DNA of 64,000 nucleotides. It comes from Pseudomonas sp. B21-015 (GTDB lineage Bacteria; Pseudomonadota; Gammaproteobacteria; Pseudomonadales; Pseudomonadaceae). Both the position numbers and the translations under genes were made by a program. A model generated the notes under the pieces. The model saw nothing but the letters and a program-made list of their open reading frames with translations, ran no database searches and had not been told where the DNA came from. The DNA is taken from positions 2,170,001 to 2,234,000 of the forward strand of contig NZ_CP087196.1 of NCBI RefSeq assembly GCF_024749285.1, written 5' to 3'. Below, one piece after another: positions 42,814 to 52,606 of the stretch. Every line of letters begins with the position of its first letter. Positions within the stretch are counted from its first letter, which is position 1.

Positions 42814-42903
42814 TGTGGGAGCGAGCCTGCTCGCGAATGCGATGTGTCATTTAACGAAGATGTTGACTGACTGGGCGCCTTCGCGAGCAGGCTCGCTCCC
42901 ACA
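42814..42903. repeat. REPIN in the pvdN-pvdO gap
   Basis: Inverted pair TGTGGGAGCGAGCCTGCTCG and complement ending CTCCCACA, spacer about 40 bases. It lies inside what looks like one operon, where such hairpins can affect mRNA stability. Confidence 0.9.
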
Positions 42904-42933
42904 TGGATCGCGCTATTCATCATGGGGCTGGGA

Positions 42934-44214
42934 TCAGAGCTGTTTGCCGAGCAACGCGATGAAGCGGTCGACTTCAGCTTCGGTGTTGAGCAGCCCCGGC
43001 GCCGTGCGGATCACCGGACCCACGTCGCGCTCCACGGCATCGGCGATCACGCGGTTTTGCATCAACCAGGCGGCGATCTTGTCGCTGTCCTGACCCTTGA
43101 CCCGAAAGAAGCTGAAACCGGACGACAGTTCGGGGCTCAGGGGCGTGACCAGTTCGATCTGCGGGTGCGCTTGCAGGCGTTTTTTCATATAGCTGTTCAG
43201 GGCATGGATACGCGCCTGAACATCGGCCTTGCCCAATTGCAAATGCAGCTTGAAGGCTTCGTTCAGCGCCCAGCGGTGCTCGAACGAGTGGTAGCCGCCC
43301 GGCGTCATGGTGGTGGAGAACGCCGTGGCTTCGGAGAAGGTCGGAATGATCGGCGTGACGTATTTGACCTCCTCGCTGCGGCTGCACACGATGCCCGTGC
43401 CACGGGGGCCGAACATCCATTTGTGGGTGCCGGCGATGAAGAAGTCGCAGTTCATGGCCGGAAAACTCAGGTCCTCGACACCAAAACCGTGCACGCCGTC
43501 GACCAGGTAAATAATGCGGTCCTGCTCGGCGCGGTGGCGGTTGTGCTTGTCCACCAGCGCGCCGATTTGCGCGATCGGTAGTTTCACGCCGCTGCCAGAG
43601 TGCACCCAGGTCATGCCCAGTACGCGGGTTTCGGGGTTGATGTTCTGGTCGATCGCGGCAAGGATCTGCGCTTTGGAGGCCGTCTGCGGGTCCTTGAACA
43701 ACCTGATCTTGCGCACCCGGGTGCCGTCCCGTTGGGTGCGCAGATCGAGGATGGTGTGGGTCGCGTAATGCTCGTGGGCCGTGGTGAGGATTTCCTGATC
43801 CGGGCGCACATGAACGCCACCGTAAATCATCGCCAGGCCTTCGGTGGTGCTGCCGGTCAAGGCGATCTGTTTGGCATTGGCTTGCAGGTAACGACCGGCC
43901 CAGACGCGCACCTCTTCTTCGCGCGGCTCGATCACACCCAGGTCCCAGTCCATCGCCAGCCCGGGGTTTTTGTCGAGGGCGGCACGGTGCATCTCGATCG
44001 CTTCACGTACCGGTTTGGGGTGCGAGGTGATCAGGAAATTGGAGAAATGCAGGTAGTCCGGATCCTGGTCGAACAGCTGCCGCAGCTGCGCCCATTTGTC
44101 CCCAGGCTGCGAGGGCTGTGGCGTGGCGCTGGCGACGTTGTCCAGGCCGGCCGTCAAGGGCAGGCCGGCGGCGAGGATCCCGGCCTGTTTCAGAAAGGTG
44201 CGACGATCGCTCAT
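42934..44214 (-). CDS. pvdN: PLP-dependent periplasmic enzyme PvdN (chromophore side-chain modification)
   Basis: 426 aa, the same size as P. aeruginosa PvdN. The N-terminus MSDRRTFLKQAG is a twin-arginine signal, consistent with export of a folded cofactor-bound protein. The aminotransferase class V fold has the PLP lysine at K265 in GTHKWMFG. PvdN converts the chromophore glutamate side chain to a succinamide. The ATG at 44214 overlaps the pvdM stop (ATGA), so it is translationally coupled to pvdM. Confidence 0.93.
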   Translation of the reverse strand: MSDRRTFLKQAGILAAGLPLTAGLDNVASATPQPSQPGDKWAQLRQLFDQDPDYLHFSNFLITSHPKPVREAIEMHRAALDKNPGLAMDWDLGVIEPREEEVRVWAGRYLQANAKQIALTGSTTEGLAMIYGGVHVRPDQEILTTAHEHYATHTILDLRTQRDGTRVRKIRLFKDPQTASKAQILAAIDQNINPETRVLGMTWVHSGSGVKLPIAQIGALVDKHNRHRAEQDRIIYLVDGVHGFGVEDLSFPAMNCDFFIAGTHKWMFGPRGTGIVCSRSEEVKYVTPIIPTFSEATAFSTTMTPGGYHSFEHRWALNEAFKLHLQLGKADVQARIHALNSYMKKRLQAHPQIELVTPLSPELSSGFSFFRVKGQDSDKIAAWLMQNRVIADAVERDVGPVIRTAPGLLNTEAEVDRFIALLGKQL

Positions 44215-45581
44215 GGTTTGCTCGTGCCTTGTTGTGAAATCAGCGCCGGCTTGGCGGCTTTCTGCACCTGATCCCAGACCCGCAGGAAGTTGCCGCCCCA
44301 GAGCTTGGCGATGTCCGCCTCGGAGTAGCCACGGGAGATCAGTTCCGCCGTGACATTGCGAATGTCACCGACGTTTTCCCAGCCTTTGACGCCGCCCCCT
44401 TCGTTGAAGTCGGAGCTGATGCCGACATGGTCGATGCCGATTTTTCGCACTGTGTAATCGATGGCGTCACCGAGGTCCTTGAGGCTGGCTTTGGGTTCTT
44501 CTTCAAGAATCGCGTAGAGACGGCTGGCGTACTGGCCGAATTTTTTCTCCGGCCAGGCCGCGATGACCGGATCGCCCGGCATCAATGCCACGGCGAGGTT
44601 CGGCAGGGGCGGCAGGTCGAACTCTTTGCGCAATTCGTTGAGTTTGTCCTGGGTGGTCTGGGTCAGCGGGCGCAGGTATTGGGAGAAACCGACCACTTGC
44701 ACCACGCCGCCGCTGTTCTTGATCAGCTGCATTTCCTTGTCGCTGAGATTGCGCGGGATATCGACCATTGCCCGTGGCGCCGAGTGCGAAGCGACCATGG
44801 GTGTACGGCTCAATTGCGCGACTTGTTCCAGGGCCTTGGTCGACATTTGCGACACGTCGATGATCACGCCCAGGTCGTTCAAGCGATGCACCGCTTGCTT
44901 GCCCAGGTCGGAGAGGCCGTCGAGGGCGTCTGGCGAATCGTTGAAAAACGGTAGGGGGCGCGAAGAGTCGGCCCAGTCGTTATTGCCGATGTAGCTGAAG
45001 CCGAACATGCGCATGCCGCGTGCCGTCCACAGGTCCAGCAGGTTCAGGTCATGGCCCAGCGGGTAGGCATTGAGCATGCTGATGAAAATCGCGAACTTGC
45101 CTTCACCGTGCAAGCGACGGAAATCATCGGGGGTGTAGGCGATGGCGACCTGGTTGGGGAAGTCGCGGACCATGCCGGAAATAATCTTGTAGCGGATCTC
45201 TTGCTGGTTGCGTGCCTCTTCGACGAAACCGGCGGTGGGCCTGTGCGGCGCGTTGGCGCCATTCCACAGTTCCGGCCAGCCGAAAATCGTCAGGGCCGCG
45301 CCAGACAGCTGTCCACGGTTGGCCTTGACCAGGTCGAACTGGCCCTTGCCGTCCTTGTCGGCTTCGTTGCCCTGGGTGCCGAAGTTCTGCATCAGGCTGA
45401 TGTGGCTGTCGAAGGAGAGCATGCGCTCGTGCAACTCGTCGGCCTGTTTCATGACCTTGATCGGGTAGCCGGGGTTGTCCTTGAACCCGTAATACCAGAC
45501 CGCCAAGCCTGCGCCGGCGCTGATCGCCAAGGCCAGCGGCAGGCCGATGTAAAGAGCCTTTTTCGAACGTGGTTTTGTCAT
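44211..45581 (-). CDS. pvdM: Periplasmic dipeptidase-like protein PvdM
   Basis: 456 aa from ATG 45581 (an ATG two codons upstream at 45587 is possible); P. aeruginosa PvdM is about 448 aa. An N-terminal signal anchor (ALYIGLPLALAISAGAGLAV) follows a basic stretch. The rest is a membrane dipeptidase (peptidase M19) fold, with MLSFDSHISLMQN near the start and DHVGISSDFNEGGG near the end. In P. aeruginosa it is required for pyoverdine maturation after PvdQ and with PvdP. It is the first gene of a pvdM-pvdN-pvdO operon with a TAATT-N16-CGT promoter. Confidence 0.92.
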   Translation of the reverse strand: MTKPRSKKALYIGLPLALAISAGAGLAVWYYGFKDNPGYPIKVMKQADELHERMLSFDSHISLMQNFGTQGNEADKDGKGQFDLVKANRGQLSGAALTIFGWPELWNGANAPHRPTAGFVEEARNQQEIRYKIISGMVRDFPNQVAIAYTPDDFRRLHGEGKFAIFISMLNAYPLGHDLNLLDLWTARGMRMFGFSYIGNNDWADSSRPLPFFNDSPDALDGLSDLGKQAVHRLNDLGVIIDVSQMSTKALEQVAQLSRTPMVASHSAPRAMVDIPRNLSDKEMQLIKNSGGVVQVVGFSQYLRPLTQTTQDKLNELRKEFDLPPLPNLAVALMPGDPVIAAWPEKKFGQYASRLYAILEEEPKASLKDLGDAIDYTVRKIGIDHVGISSDFNEGGGVKGWENVGDIRNVTAELISRGYSEADIAKLWGGNFLRVWDQVQKAAKPALISQQGTSKP

Positions 45582-45643
45582 TGCCATCTCTGTCAGGTTC
45601 GCCGCCCCGGTGCAGGCGCAGGGGCCTTTGCTATCTGGGAGGA

Positions 45644-45667
45644 ACGAGTGGCTGGCAGAAAAAATTA
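45644..45667 (-). promoter_or_regulatory. PvdS-type promoter of pvdMNO
   Basis: TAATT (45667-45663) and CGT (45646-45644) with a 16-base spacer on the minus strand; one mismatch from TAAAT. It lies 62 bases upstream of the pvdM start. Confidence 0.65.
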
Positions 45668-45685
45668 GGAGACAGCGAGATACCT

Positions 45686-45818
45686 TGTGGCGAGGGAGCT
45701 TGCTCCCGTTGGACTGCGAAGCAGTCCTGAAACCTGCAACCTCGTTCTGCCAGGCACACCGCATGCGCCGGATTTACGTCTGCTTCGCAGCCGAGCGGGA
45801 GCAAGCTCCCTCGCCACA
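45686..45818. repeat. REPIN-type inverted repeat between pvdM and pvdP
   Basis: Left arm TTGTGGCGAGGGAGCTTGCT, right arm its complement ending CTCGCCACA. It separates the two divergent PvdS-type promoters at 45644-45667 and 45840-45863. Confidence 0.9.
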
Positions 45819-45839
45819 GGGGATTGTGTTTGGCACGCT

Positions 45840-45863
45840 TAAATTTCCCCGCGCAACAAACGT
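45840..45863 (+). promoter_or_regulatory. PvdS-type promoter of pvdP
   Basis: Perfect TAAAT-N16-CGT. It ends 45 bases before ATG 45909, which rules out the earlier in-frame start at 45870. Confidence 0.8.
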
Positions 45864-45908
45864 TCTAGCTTGGATAAAGCCTGCTTCATGGCTGACACAG
45901 GTAGGGCA

Positions 45909-47537
45909 ATGACGATTTCTCGACGATGGTTCATGGCAGGCCTGGCGCTGACGGGCGCTGCCGTGCCTGCGGCTTATTATGGGCATCGCGAATGGACGAA
46001 ACCCGACCCCACGATCACCCCTGGCGAAGCGACGGTCGACCTGGCGGACACTGCGGGTCAGCAGTTGGCCAACTCGCTGCGAGGGATCTGGGATATCCGC
46101 TTTGAAGGATCCCGGGCAGGCCTCGACGGTTTACCGCAGAGCGGGCTGGAGCTGTTTATCGACATCGCCCAGCGTGGCCGTGGCCTGCGTGGCTGCCTCG
46201 ATACCGCGCAGCAGTTACGCAGCGAAGCCGAACCACGTTACCGGGTGATCGGCGATCTGGTGTCGCCTGACGCCAGCCAGTTGTACTGGCGCCTGGTCGA
46301 CACACAATCGGCCAACGGCGCGCCGGCCTATGAGCTGGCGGTCATGCTCGATGAGGTCTGGGCTGATTTCGGCAATGCCGGCAGTGGCACGCTCAGCGGG
46401 CGGATTCTGCGTCTGGATCACCCGCTCGGTTTGCCGGAACTGGACAATCGATTTGTCGCGCGCAAACGACTGTTTCCCGAAGCCCGGGAGCGGGTCGGTC
46501 TGAATCCGCCGTTGCTGGCGTGGCTGATTTCCGCCGAACACCGCTTGTTCCACCAGCTCTGGCACGCCACGCGGGACAAATGGCACAAACTCTCCGAAGC
46601 CCAGCGCGGTGCCTTGCGGGGTATCGGCTGGCAGCCGGGCCCGCGAGGCAATGAGCGCGATGCCCGGGGGCCGCGCAAGGACCGTAATGGTTCGGGGGTC
46701 GACTTTTTCTTCATGCACCGGCACATGCTCGGCACGGCGCGTTCGATGCAGGACCTGCCGTCCTGGTCGAGCTTTCCGATGCCGCAGCCGGAGCTTGAAC
46801 GCGACCGTCAGGGCTTCGCCCGCTATTTCGACAATCACGATGGCACGGCGCTGCCGCCCACCTGGCTGGCCGCCGAAGACACCGAGTACACCCGGTGGGT
46901 CAGCGACATCAAGACCGCCGAGACCTACCACAGCAATTTTCAGGTCTGGGAGTCCCGTTATCGCGACCCGCGTTATCTGTCGAAGATGACCCTGGGGCAG
47001 TTCGGTTCAGAGGTCGAGCTGGGCCTGCACGACTGGCTGCACATGCGCTGGGCCTCGGTGCCGCGCGATCCGTCCAACGGTCAGCCGGTGCCTTTCGCCC
47101 GGGATCCGGCGGACTTTTCCGCGCGTTGGTATGCGCCGGAAAACGACTTCCTCGGTGACCCGTTTTCATCCCACGTGAACCCTGTGTTCTGGCACTTTCA
47201 CGGTTGGATCGACGATCGTCTGGAAGACTGGTTCCGCGCCCACGAACGTTTCCATCCGGGGGAGGTCAGTCGGCTTGAGGTCAATGGCGTGCGCTGGTTC
47301 GCGCCGGGGCGCTGGGTTGAAGTCGATGATCCGTGGCTTGGTCCGAGCACCCACGGTTGCAGCACCACGCCGGGATTGCAGGTCGGCAAGTCGGTGGAAA
47401 TGGACCCGGAAACCATGAAGCTGGCGCTGCGCATCACCTTCGGCACTGATGAAAAGAAACTGGCGGATTTGTTCCGGCGGGTGCCGCAACGGCCGTGGTA
47501 TGCGCGGAATCTGAAGGTCAAGCCGCTGAGGTCGTAA
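45909..47537 (+). CDS. pvdP: Pyoverdine chromophore tyrosinase PvdP
   Basis: 542 aa; P. aeruginosa PvdP is about 544 aa. The N-terminus MTISRRWFMAGLAL is a twin-arginine signal. The C-terminal part is a tyrosinase-like di-copper domain, with histidines in RLFHQLWH, FFMHRHMLG and HVNPVFWHFHGW. PvdP hydroxylates and oxidises the D-Tyr of ferribactin to build the chromophore in the periplasm. The start was chosen by the TAT motif, the size and the promoter position. Monocistronic, divergent from pvdMNO and convergent with opmQ. Confidence 0.94.
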   Translation: MTISRRWFMAGLALTGAAVPAAYYGHREWTKPDPTITPGEATVDLADTAGQQLANSLRGIWDIRFEGSRAGLDGLPQSGLELFIDIAQRGRGLRGCLDTAQQLRSEAEPRYRVIGDLVSPDASQLYWRLVDTQSANGAPAYELAVMLDEVWADFGNAGSGTLSGRILRLDHPLGLPELDNRFVARKRLFPEARERVGLNPPLLAWLISAEHRLFHQLWHATRDKWHKLSEAQRGALRGIGWQPGPRGNERDARGPRKDRNGSGVDFFFMHRHMLGTARSMQDLPSWSSFPMPQPELERDRQGFARYFDNHDGTALPPTWLAAEDTEYTRWVSDIKTAETYHSNFQVWESRYRDPRYLSKMTLGQFGSEVELGLHDWLHMRWASVPRDPSNGQPVPFARDPADFSARWYAPENDFLGDPFSSHVNPVFWHFHGWIDDRLEDWFRAHERFHPGEVSRLEVNGVRWFAPGRWVEVDDPWLGPSTHGCSTTPGLQVGKSVEMDPETMKLALRITFGTDEKKLADLFRRVPQRPWYARNLKVKPLRS

Positions 47538-47548
47538 GCCAGGCACTT

Positions 47549-47680
47549 GTGGCGAGGGAGCTTGCTCCCGCTGGGCCGCGAAGCGGCCCTAAAATCTGAA
47601 ATCACATAGTGTCAGGCACACCGAATGCACAGGTTTTACGACTGCTGCGCAATCGAACGGGAGCAAGCTCCCTCGCCACA
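47549..47680. repeat. REPIN-type inverted repeat between pvdP and opmQ
   Basis: Left arm TTGTGGCGAGGGAGCTTGCT, right arm complement ending CTCGCCACA, in the convergent gap. pvdP is therefore bracketed by two copies of the same repeat family (45686 and 47549). Confidence 0.9.
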
Positions 47681-47724
47681 AAGATATTGTTCGGATCGAG
47701 GTTTTGGGTGACAGATAACCTCGA

Positions 47725-49119
47725 TCAAAGCAGCTGCCACCCCCCACCCAGCGCCTTGTACAACGCAATGCTCGCCTGCAACCGCGACAACCGCAGCTGC
47801 ACATTCGAATCCTGCGCCGCGTACAGCGTGCGCTGGGTTTCCAGCACCGTCAGCAAATCCTCGGCCCCGGCCTGATAGCGGCTTTGCGCAATGTTGAACG
47901 CGGTCTGTGCCTGGTTCAGCTCTTCGCGTTGCCACTCCCGCTGCTCATCCAGGCCGCGAATGCTGTTGAGGGCTTTTTCGACGTCGGCAAACCCATTGAT
48001 GATCGCGCCCCGATAGGTTTCCAGCAGTTCTTGTTGACGGGCCGTGGCCTTGTCGCGCTCGGCGCCGAGGCGGCCGTTGTTGAAGATCGGCGCGACCAGC
48101 CCGGCGGTGAGGTTGTAGAAAGGGCTGCGCAGAATATCGTTGGCGGTGTTGGCGCCCGAGCCGATGCTGGCGCTCAGGGTCACGGCGGGCAGCATGGCGG
48201 CGCGAGCGACCGTGACGTTGGCCTGGGCGGCGGCCAGTTGCGCTTCGGCGCGGGCGATGTCCGGGCGGCGGCTGAGCAGTTCGCTGGGCAGCCCGGCACC
48301 GATGGCGGGCCACTGCAGTTGATCGAAGGACTCCTGGCCAGGCGGCAGTTGCTGGACCGGCCGGCCAAGCAGGGCGGCGAGGCTGATCCGTACCTCTTCG
48401 GCTTGCTGACGAATCAGCGGCAGTTGCCGTTGTTGCGCCGCCACCAGGCTTTTCTGTTGCGCCAGTTCCAGTGCGGTGGCCGAGCCTGAGTCGAAACGGG
48501 TCTGCACCAGTTTCAAAACGTTCTGTGCATTGGCCAGGTTCAGTTCGGCAATGCGACTTTGTTCACCCAGCGACAAGGCTTGCGCGTAGCTGTTGGCCAC
48601 CCCGCTGAGCAAGGTCAATTCAACCGTGGCCTGATCGAACTCGCTGGCTCGCAGCCCATAGTGCGCGCTGTCCCGGGACGCGCGTTTGCCGCCCCAGAAG
48701 TCGAGTTCGTAACTGGCGCTGAAGTTGGCGTCAAAGTAGTCCACGGCTTTGTTGCTGCTATTGGCATCGAGTTGGCTGTAGCCGTTGCCGCGCAGCAGTT
48801 TCTGCCGGTTGGCGTTCATGCCGGCCTTGACCTCCGGCAGCTGCGAGCCGCCGGCAATCACCGTGTCGGCCTGGGCCTGGCGCACGCGAGCGATGGCGGC
48901 GGCCAGGTCATAGCTGCCGACGCGGGCCTGTTCGATCAAGCGATCAAGCTGCGGGCTGCCAAACTGCCTCCACCATTGCCGGCTCGTCCGGGAAGCACTT
49001 TCGCGGTGCGGCGATTGCCAGGCCAGCGGGGGTTGAATGCCGCTGTCCGGGCGCGGGGCAGGGTGGCCACACGCGCCGAGTAACAGGCAAAGGGTCAACA
49101 GGCTCAGTTGCGGTTTCAT
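47725..49119 (-). CDS. opmQ: Outer membrane factor OpmQ (TolC-like lipoprotein)
   Basis: 464 aa from ATG 49119. The N-terminus MKPQLSLLTLCLLLGACG has a lipobox (LLGAC), giving a lipidated outer membrane efflux protein. Two TolC/OEP repeats follow, with typical periplasmic motifs such as LLSRRPDIARAEAQL and PAVTLSASIG. Family role: outer membrane channel for the PvdRT pump. It follows pvdT by 7 bases; its ribosome-binding site is weak, suggesting coupling. Last gene of pvdR-pvdT-opmQ. Confidence 0.93.
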   Translation of the reverse strand: MKPQLSLLTLCLLLGACGHPAPRPDSGIQPPLAWQSPHRESASRTSRQWWRQFGSPQLDRLIEQARVGSYDLAAAIARVRQAQADTVIAGGSQLPEVKAGMNANRQKLLRGNGYSQLDANSSNKAVDYFDANFSASYELDFWGGKRASRDSAHYGLRASEFDQATVELTLLSGVANSYAQALSLGEQSRIAELNLANAQNVLKLVQTRFDSGSATALELAQQKSLVAAQQRQLPLIRQQAEEVRISLAALLGRPVQQLPPGQESFDQLQWPAIGAGLPSELLSRRPDIARAEAQLAAAQANVTVARAAMLPAVTLSASIGSGANTANDILRSPFYNLTAGLVAPIFNNGRLGAERDKATARQQELLETYRGAIINGFADVEKALNSIRGLDEQREWQREELNQAQTAFNIAQSRYQAGAEDLLTVLETQRTLYAAQDSNVQLRLSRLQASIALYKALGGGWQLL

Positions 49120-49126
49120 AGATCGA

Positions 49127-51100
49127 TCATTCACTGGTAAGGGCCGTGACCGGGTCGAGCCGGGCAGCTTTGCGGGCCGGCATGAAGCCGAAGACAACGC
49201 CGGTGATCAGTGCGCAGGCGAAGGCGCCGATGACGGCCGCCAGGGAAAAGGCGACCGCGACTTCGCTGAGCACCAATACCCCGCCGACGATCAGCGCCAG
49301 GGCGATGCCGGCGATTCCGCCGACCACCGAGAGCATCACCGCTTCAGTGAGGAACTGGCGCAGGATATCGCGCTGACGGGCACCGGTGGCCATACGGATA
49401 CCGATCTCCCGGGTCCGTTCGCGCACGGTCATGAGCATGATGTTCATCACGCCGATCCCGCCCACCAGCAGCGAAATCGCCGCAATCGAACCGAGCATCA
49501 GCGACAGGGTATTCTGCGTGCGCGCCTCGGCTTGAATCATCGCGGCATTGTTGGTGAGTTCGAAATCGTGTTTGCCGTTGTGCAGGCGCAGCATCAACTG
49601 TTCGATGGCCTTTTCGGTCTCTTTGACCTTGCGCGCATCGGCCGCGGCAATGGCCACGTATTCGGGGTTGTGGGTGCCGAACAGCCGGACACTGGCGGCC
49701 GAGTAGGGCACGGCGATCCGGTTGTCGCTGTCGGAGTCGCCGGAACTGGCGCCTTTTTCAGCGAGCACACCGACGACCTGAAAGGGCACGTTTTCGATCA
49801 GGATGTATTGGCCGATGGGGTTGGCGACATCCTTGAGCAATTTACTGCGCACCTTGTGGCCGATCACCGCGACCGCGGCCGCGTTGCGTTCATCGGCCTC
49901 GGTGAAGTAGCTGCCCTCGACCACTGGCCAGTTGAAAATCGCCGGGAAATGAGTGTCGTTGCCGCCGACGTAGCTCAGGTGGTCGAGGTTGCCGAAACGT
50001 ACCCCGGCTTCCGCTCCGTTGACCGGCATGATCCGCATGACCTGCGGCAGGCTGGCCAGCGCCGCGACGTCATCGAGGGTCACGATGCCCGGCGGGGTAC
50101 GCGGGTTGGGGGCGGAGCCACTGAGGTAAATGATGTTCGAGCCGAAGGCGCCCATCTGCGCCATGACCTGACGCTTGCTGCCTTCACCGACGGCCAGCAT
50201 CACCACCACCGAGGCCACGCCAATGATGATCCCCAGCAGTGTCAGGGCGGTGCGGAAGCGGTTGATCCACATCACCCGCCAGGCCGCGTGTACGGCATCC
50301 ACCAGTTCACCTTTCCAGGCACCGGTGGCCTCGCTGCCTTCGCTCAGCCGCTTGCGCAAATCCACCGCTTGCAGCGCACCGGGATTGGCCGAGGTCTGGG
50401 CGGCAGGGTTGTCGCGGGCGCTGTCGCTGATGATCAGGCCATCGCGAATTTCGATCACGCGTTTGGCCCGGGCCGCGACGTCGCGGTCGTGGGTGATGAG
50501 GATCACCACATGGCCTTGGCTCGCCAGTTCGTCGAGCAGTGCCATGACCTCGGCGCCGCTGTGGCTGTCGAGGGCGCCGGTGGGTTCGTCGGCGAGAATG
50601 ATGTGGCCGCCGTTCATCAAGGCGCGAGCGATGGACACCCGTTGCTGCTGCCCGCCGGAGAGCTGGTGCGGACGGTTGCCGGTGCGCTCGGCCAGGCCCA
50701 GGCGGTCGAGCAGGGCGGCGGCGCGGGCGTGGCGCTCGGTCGCTGGGGTGCCAGCGTAGATCGCTGGCATCTCGACGTTTTCCTGGGCCGAGCCGGAGGG
50801 AATCAGGTGGTAACCCTGAAACACGAAACCGAACGCCTCGCGGCGCAGCCAGGCCAGTTCATCGCTGTCGAGTCGGGCGACGTTTTCGCCGGCGAACAGA
50901 TACTCGCCGGACGTTGGCCGGTCGAGGCAACCGAGGATGTTCATCAGCGTTGACTTGCCGGAGCCGGAAGCGCCGACGATCGCCACAAACTCCCCGGCGT
51001 GGATCGACAGGTCGATGCCGCGCAAGACGTGGACGTGCGGCGCGTCACCGCCACCATAGGATTTACGAATGTCCTGCAGGTCGATCAGGGGCGTTTGCAT
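49127..51100 (-). CDS. pvdT: MacB-type ABC transporter PvdT
   Basis: 657 aa. An N-terminal ATPase domain has Walker [10 protein letters not shown] near residue 45, signature [12 protein letters not shown] and Walker [13 protein letters not shown]. It is followed by one membrane segment near 280, a large periplasmic domain and three C-terminal membrane segments, the MacB layout. It starts directly after the pvdR stop, with CGGAGG upstream. With PvdR and OpmQ it exports newly made pyoverdine and recycles it from the periplasm. Confidence 0.94.
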   Translation of the reverse strand: MQTPLIDLQDIRKSYGGGDAPHVHVLRGIDLSIHAGEFVAIVGASGSGKSTLMNILGCLDRPTSGEYLFAGENVARLDSDELAWLRREAFGFVFQGYHLIPSGSAQENVEMPAIYAGTPATERHARAAALLDRLGLAERTGNRPHQLSGGQQQRVSIARALMNGGHIILADEPTGALDSHSGAEVMALLDELASQGHVVILITHDRDVAARAKRVIEIRDGLIISDSARDNPAAQTSANPGALQAVDLRKRLSEGSEATGAWKGELVDAVHAAWRVMWINRFRTALTLLGIIIGVASVVVMLAVGEGSKRQVMAQMGAFGSNIIYLSGSAPNPRTPPGIVTLDDVAALASLPQVMRIMPVNGAEAGVRFGNLDHLSYVGGNDTHFPAIFNWPVVEGSYFTEADERNAAAVAVIGHKVRSKLLKDVANPIGQYILIENVPFQVVGVLAEKGASSGDSDSDNRIAVPYSAASVRLFGTHNPEYVAIAAADARKVKETEKAIEQLMLRLHNGKHDFELTNNAAMIQAEARTQNTLSLMLGSIAAISLLVGGIGVMNIMLMTVRERTREIGIRMATGARQRDILRQFLTEAVMLSVVGGIAGIALALIVGGVLVLSEVAVAFSLAAVIGAFACALITGVVFGFMPARKAARLDPVTALTSE

Positions 51101-52273
51101 TCAGCCTCCGCTGCCGTCGACGGGGCCGATCAACAGGTGATCGCCTTCGTCCAGTCCGTCGAGGATCTGCACCTTCAGGCGATCGCTGATGCCGGTGCGC
51201 ACCGTCCGTTGTTCGATGGCACCGTTTTGGGCGACCACCCGAGTCGTTTGACGGTCTGCCTGCGGGCCGCCCTGCAACGCCGCGACCGGCGCGGTCAGGA
51301 CGTTTTTGGCCTGGTGGGAGACGAAGAACACTTGGGTGGTCATTTCCGCCATCAGCGCGTTGTCGGTGTTGTCGACGTCCAGCAGCACCGTATACAGCAC
51401 CACGCGACCGGTGCCGCTTTTATTGGAACTGGCCGGGCTGCCGCCGCCCTGGCTGGCCTGGTCCAGCGGTTTGGGTGGTATCGGCAAGATCTGCCGTACC
51501 GTGCTGCTCCAGCGCCGGTTGCCGCCGCTGAGTGTGGTGAACCAGGCGGTCATGCCGGGTTTGACGTGACCGATATCAGCCTCCGAGACCTCGGCCCAGA
51601 CCGTCATGGGCGACAGTTTGGCGATGCGCAGGATCAGCGGCGTTTGTTGCTGGGCGTTGAGGGTCTGGCCTTCCCGGGCATCGAGGGCGACGACCGTTCC
51701 GCTCATCGGTGCGTAAATGCGCGTATAGCCGAGTTCGGCCTGATCGCTGCGCAGGTTGGCCTGGGCCTGGCGGATCTGCGCCTCGAACATGTCGATGCGG
51801 GCCTGGGTGGTGCGCAGTTCGGCCTGGGCCGTTTGCACATCTTCGTCCCGTGTGGCGCCGCCGGCGGCGAGGTGCTGTTGGCGTTGATATTTCTGCCGGG
51901 CCAGGTCGTGTTGTGCCCGTTGCTCCTGAAGCTGTGCCTTGAGGTTGTCGATGGAAAAGCGTCCGGCGTCGAGTTTGGCCTGTTGGGTGGAGGGGTCTAT
52001 TTCCACCAGCAACTGGCCTTCCTTGACCACGTCACCGACCTCCACATGGATCTTGTGAATCTGCCCCGAGGCCTGGGCACCGACATCGACATAACGTCGC
52101 GGTTGCAGGGTCCCCAACGCCGTGACGCTGCTTTCAATGTCGCCGCGAGCGACCTGGACCGTGGCGAACCGATCACGGCCGGGAGGCAGAAACTGCCAGG
52201 CCGCGACGGCGATAACGGGGATCAGACAAAGGGCTACAAGCAGGGCGCGTCGGGTGTGACGGGGACGTTTCAT
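51101..52273 (-). CDS. pvdR: Membrane fusion protein PvdR (MacA-like)
   Basis: 390 aa with one N-terminal membrane segment (ALLVALCLIPVIAVAAWQFL), a lipoyl/barrel-sandwich domain (QASGQIHKIHVEVGDVVKEG), a helical hairpin about residues 100-180 and a beta-barrel region. Adaptor between PvdT and OpmQ. First gene of its operon, with a perfect PvdS-type box 109 bases upstream. Confidence 0.93.
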   Translation of the reverse strand: MKRPRHTRRALLVALCLIPVIAVAAWQFLPPGRDRFATVQVARGDIESSVTALGTLQPRRYVDVGAQASGQIHKIHVEVGDVVKEGQLLVEIDPSTQQAKLDAGRFSIDNLKAQLQEQRAQHDLARQKYQRQQHLAAGGATRDEDVQTAQAELRTTQARIDMFEAQIRQAQANLRSDQAELGYTRIYAPMSGTVVALDAREGQTLNAQQQTPLILRIAKLSPMTVWAEVSEADIGHVKPGMTAWFTTLSGGNRRWSSTVRQILPIPPKPLDQASQGGGSPASSNKSGTGRVVLYTVLLDVDNTDNALMAEMTTQVFFVSHQAKNVLTAPVAALQGGPQADRQTTRVVAQNGAIEQRTVRTGISDRLKVQILDGLDEGDHLLIGPVDGSGG

Positions 52274-52381
52274 GCAGGGTTCCGGCCAATAGGATTCGGC
52301 CCGTCGCTCAGCCGATAGGCAACATCTGCCGACAGCTGGACGCTGTCGGAGGGCCGACAGACACGGGGAGCTGTCCTGTAA

Positions 52382-52405
52382 ACGATGGAGGAGGCGCGGA
52401 ATTTA
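52382..52405 (-). promoter_or_regulatory. PvdS-type promoter of pvdRT-opmQ
   Basis: Perfect TAAAT (52405-52401), 16 bases, CGT (52384-52382) on the minus strand. Confidence 0.8.
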
Positions 52406-52494
52406 AGCGTGGACGCATAGCGTGACAGGCAAGGGTTACAGGTATAGGACAGCACTATTTATCAGGCAAATGGAAACAGCGCTTTAAATCTATA

Positions 52495-52514
52495 TGAGAA
52501 TTACTATAAATTAC
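52495..52514. promoter_or_regulatory. Candidate Fur box upstream of the FpvI-like sigma gene
   Basis: TGAGAATTACTATAAATTAC resembles the GATAAT-repeat Fur site found before many fecI-type sigma genes. It lies about 93 bases before the start codon. Match judged by eye. Confidence 0.5.
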
Positions 52515-52606
52515 ACACTCGAAATCGCCAGCATCGTGCCGCTGCCTACCTGGCGGTCGCGGATCTGGCTCAAGGATAGAAACCGCACCCTCTGCGGCCG
52601 GGAGTC

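Larger units (their letters stand above)
52274..52606. promoter_or_regulatory. Divergent regulatory region between pvdR and the sigma factor gene
   Basis: Holds the PvdS-type box for pvdR (52382-52405), a Fur-like site for the sigma gene (52495-52514) and a near-miss TAAAT-N16-TGT on the minus strand (52441-52464 area). No gene is seen. In P. aeruginosa this is where fpvR lies, but no anti-sigma frame exists here. Confidence 0.6.

Noticed and set aside
49037..50953. 638-codon plus-strand frame over pvdT
   Set aside because: Antisense to intact Walker A, Walker B and signature motifs of PvdT.
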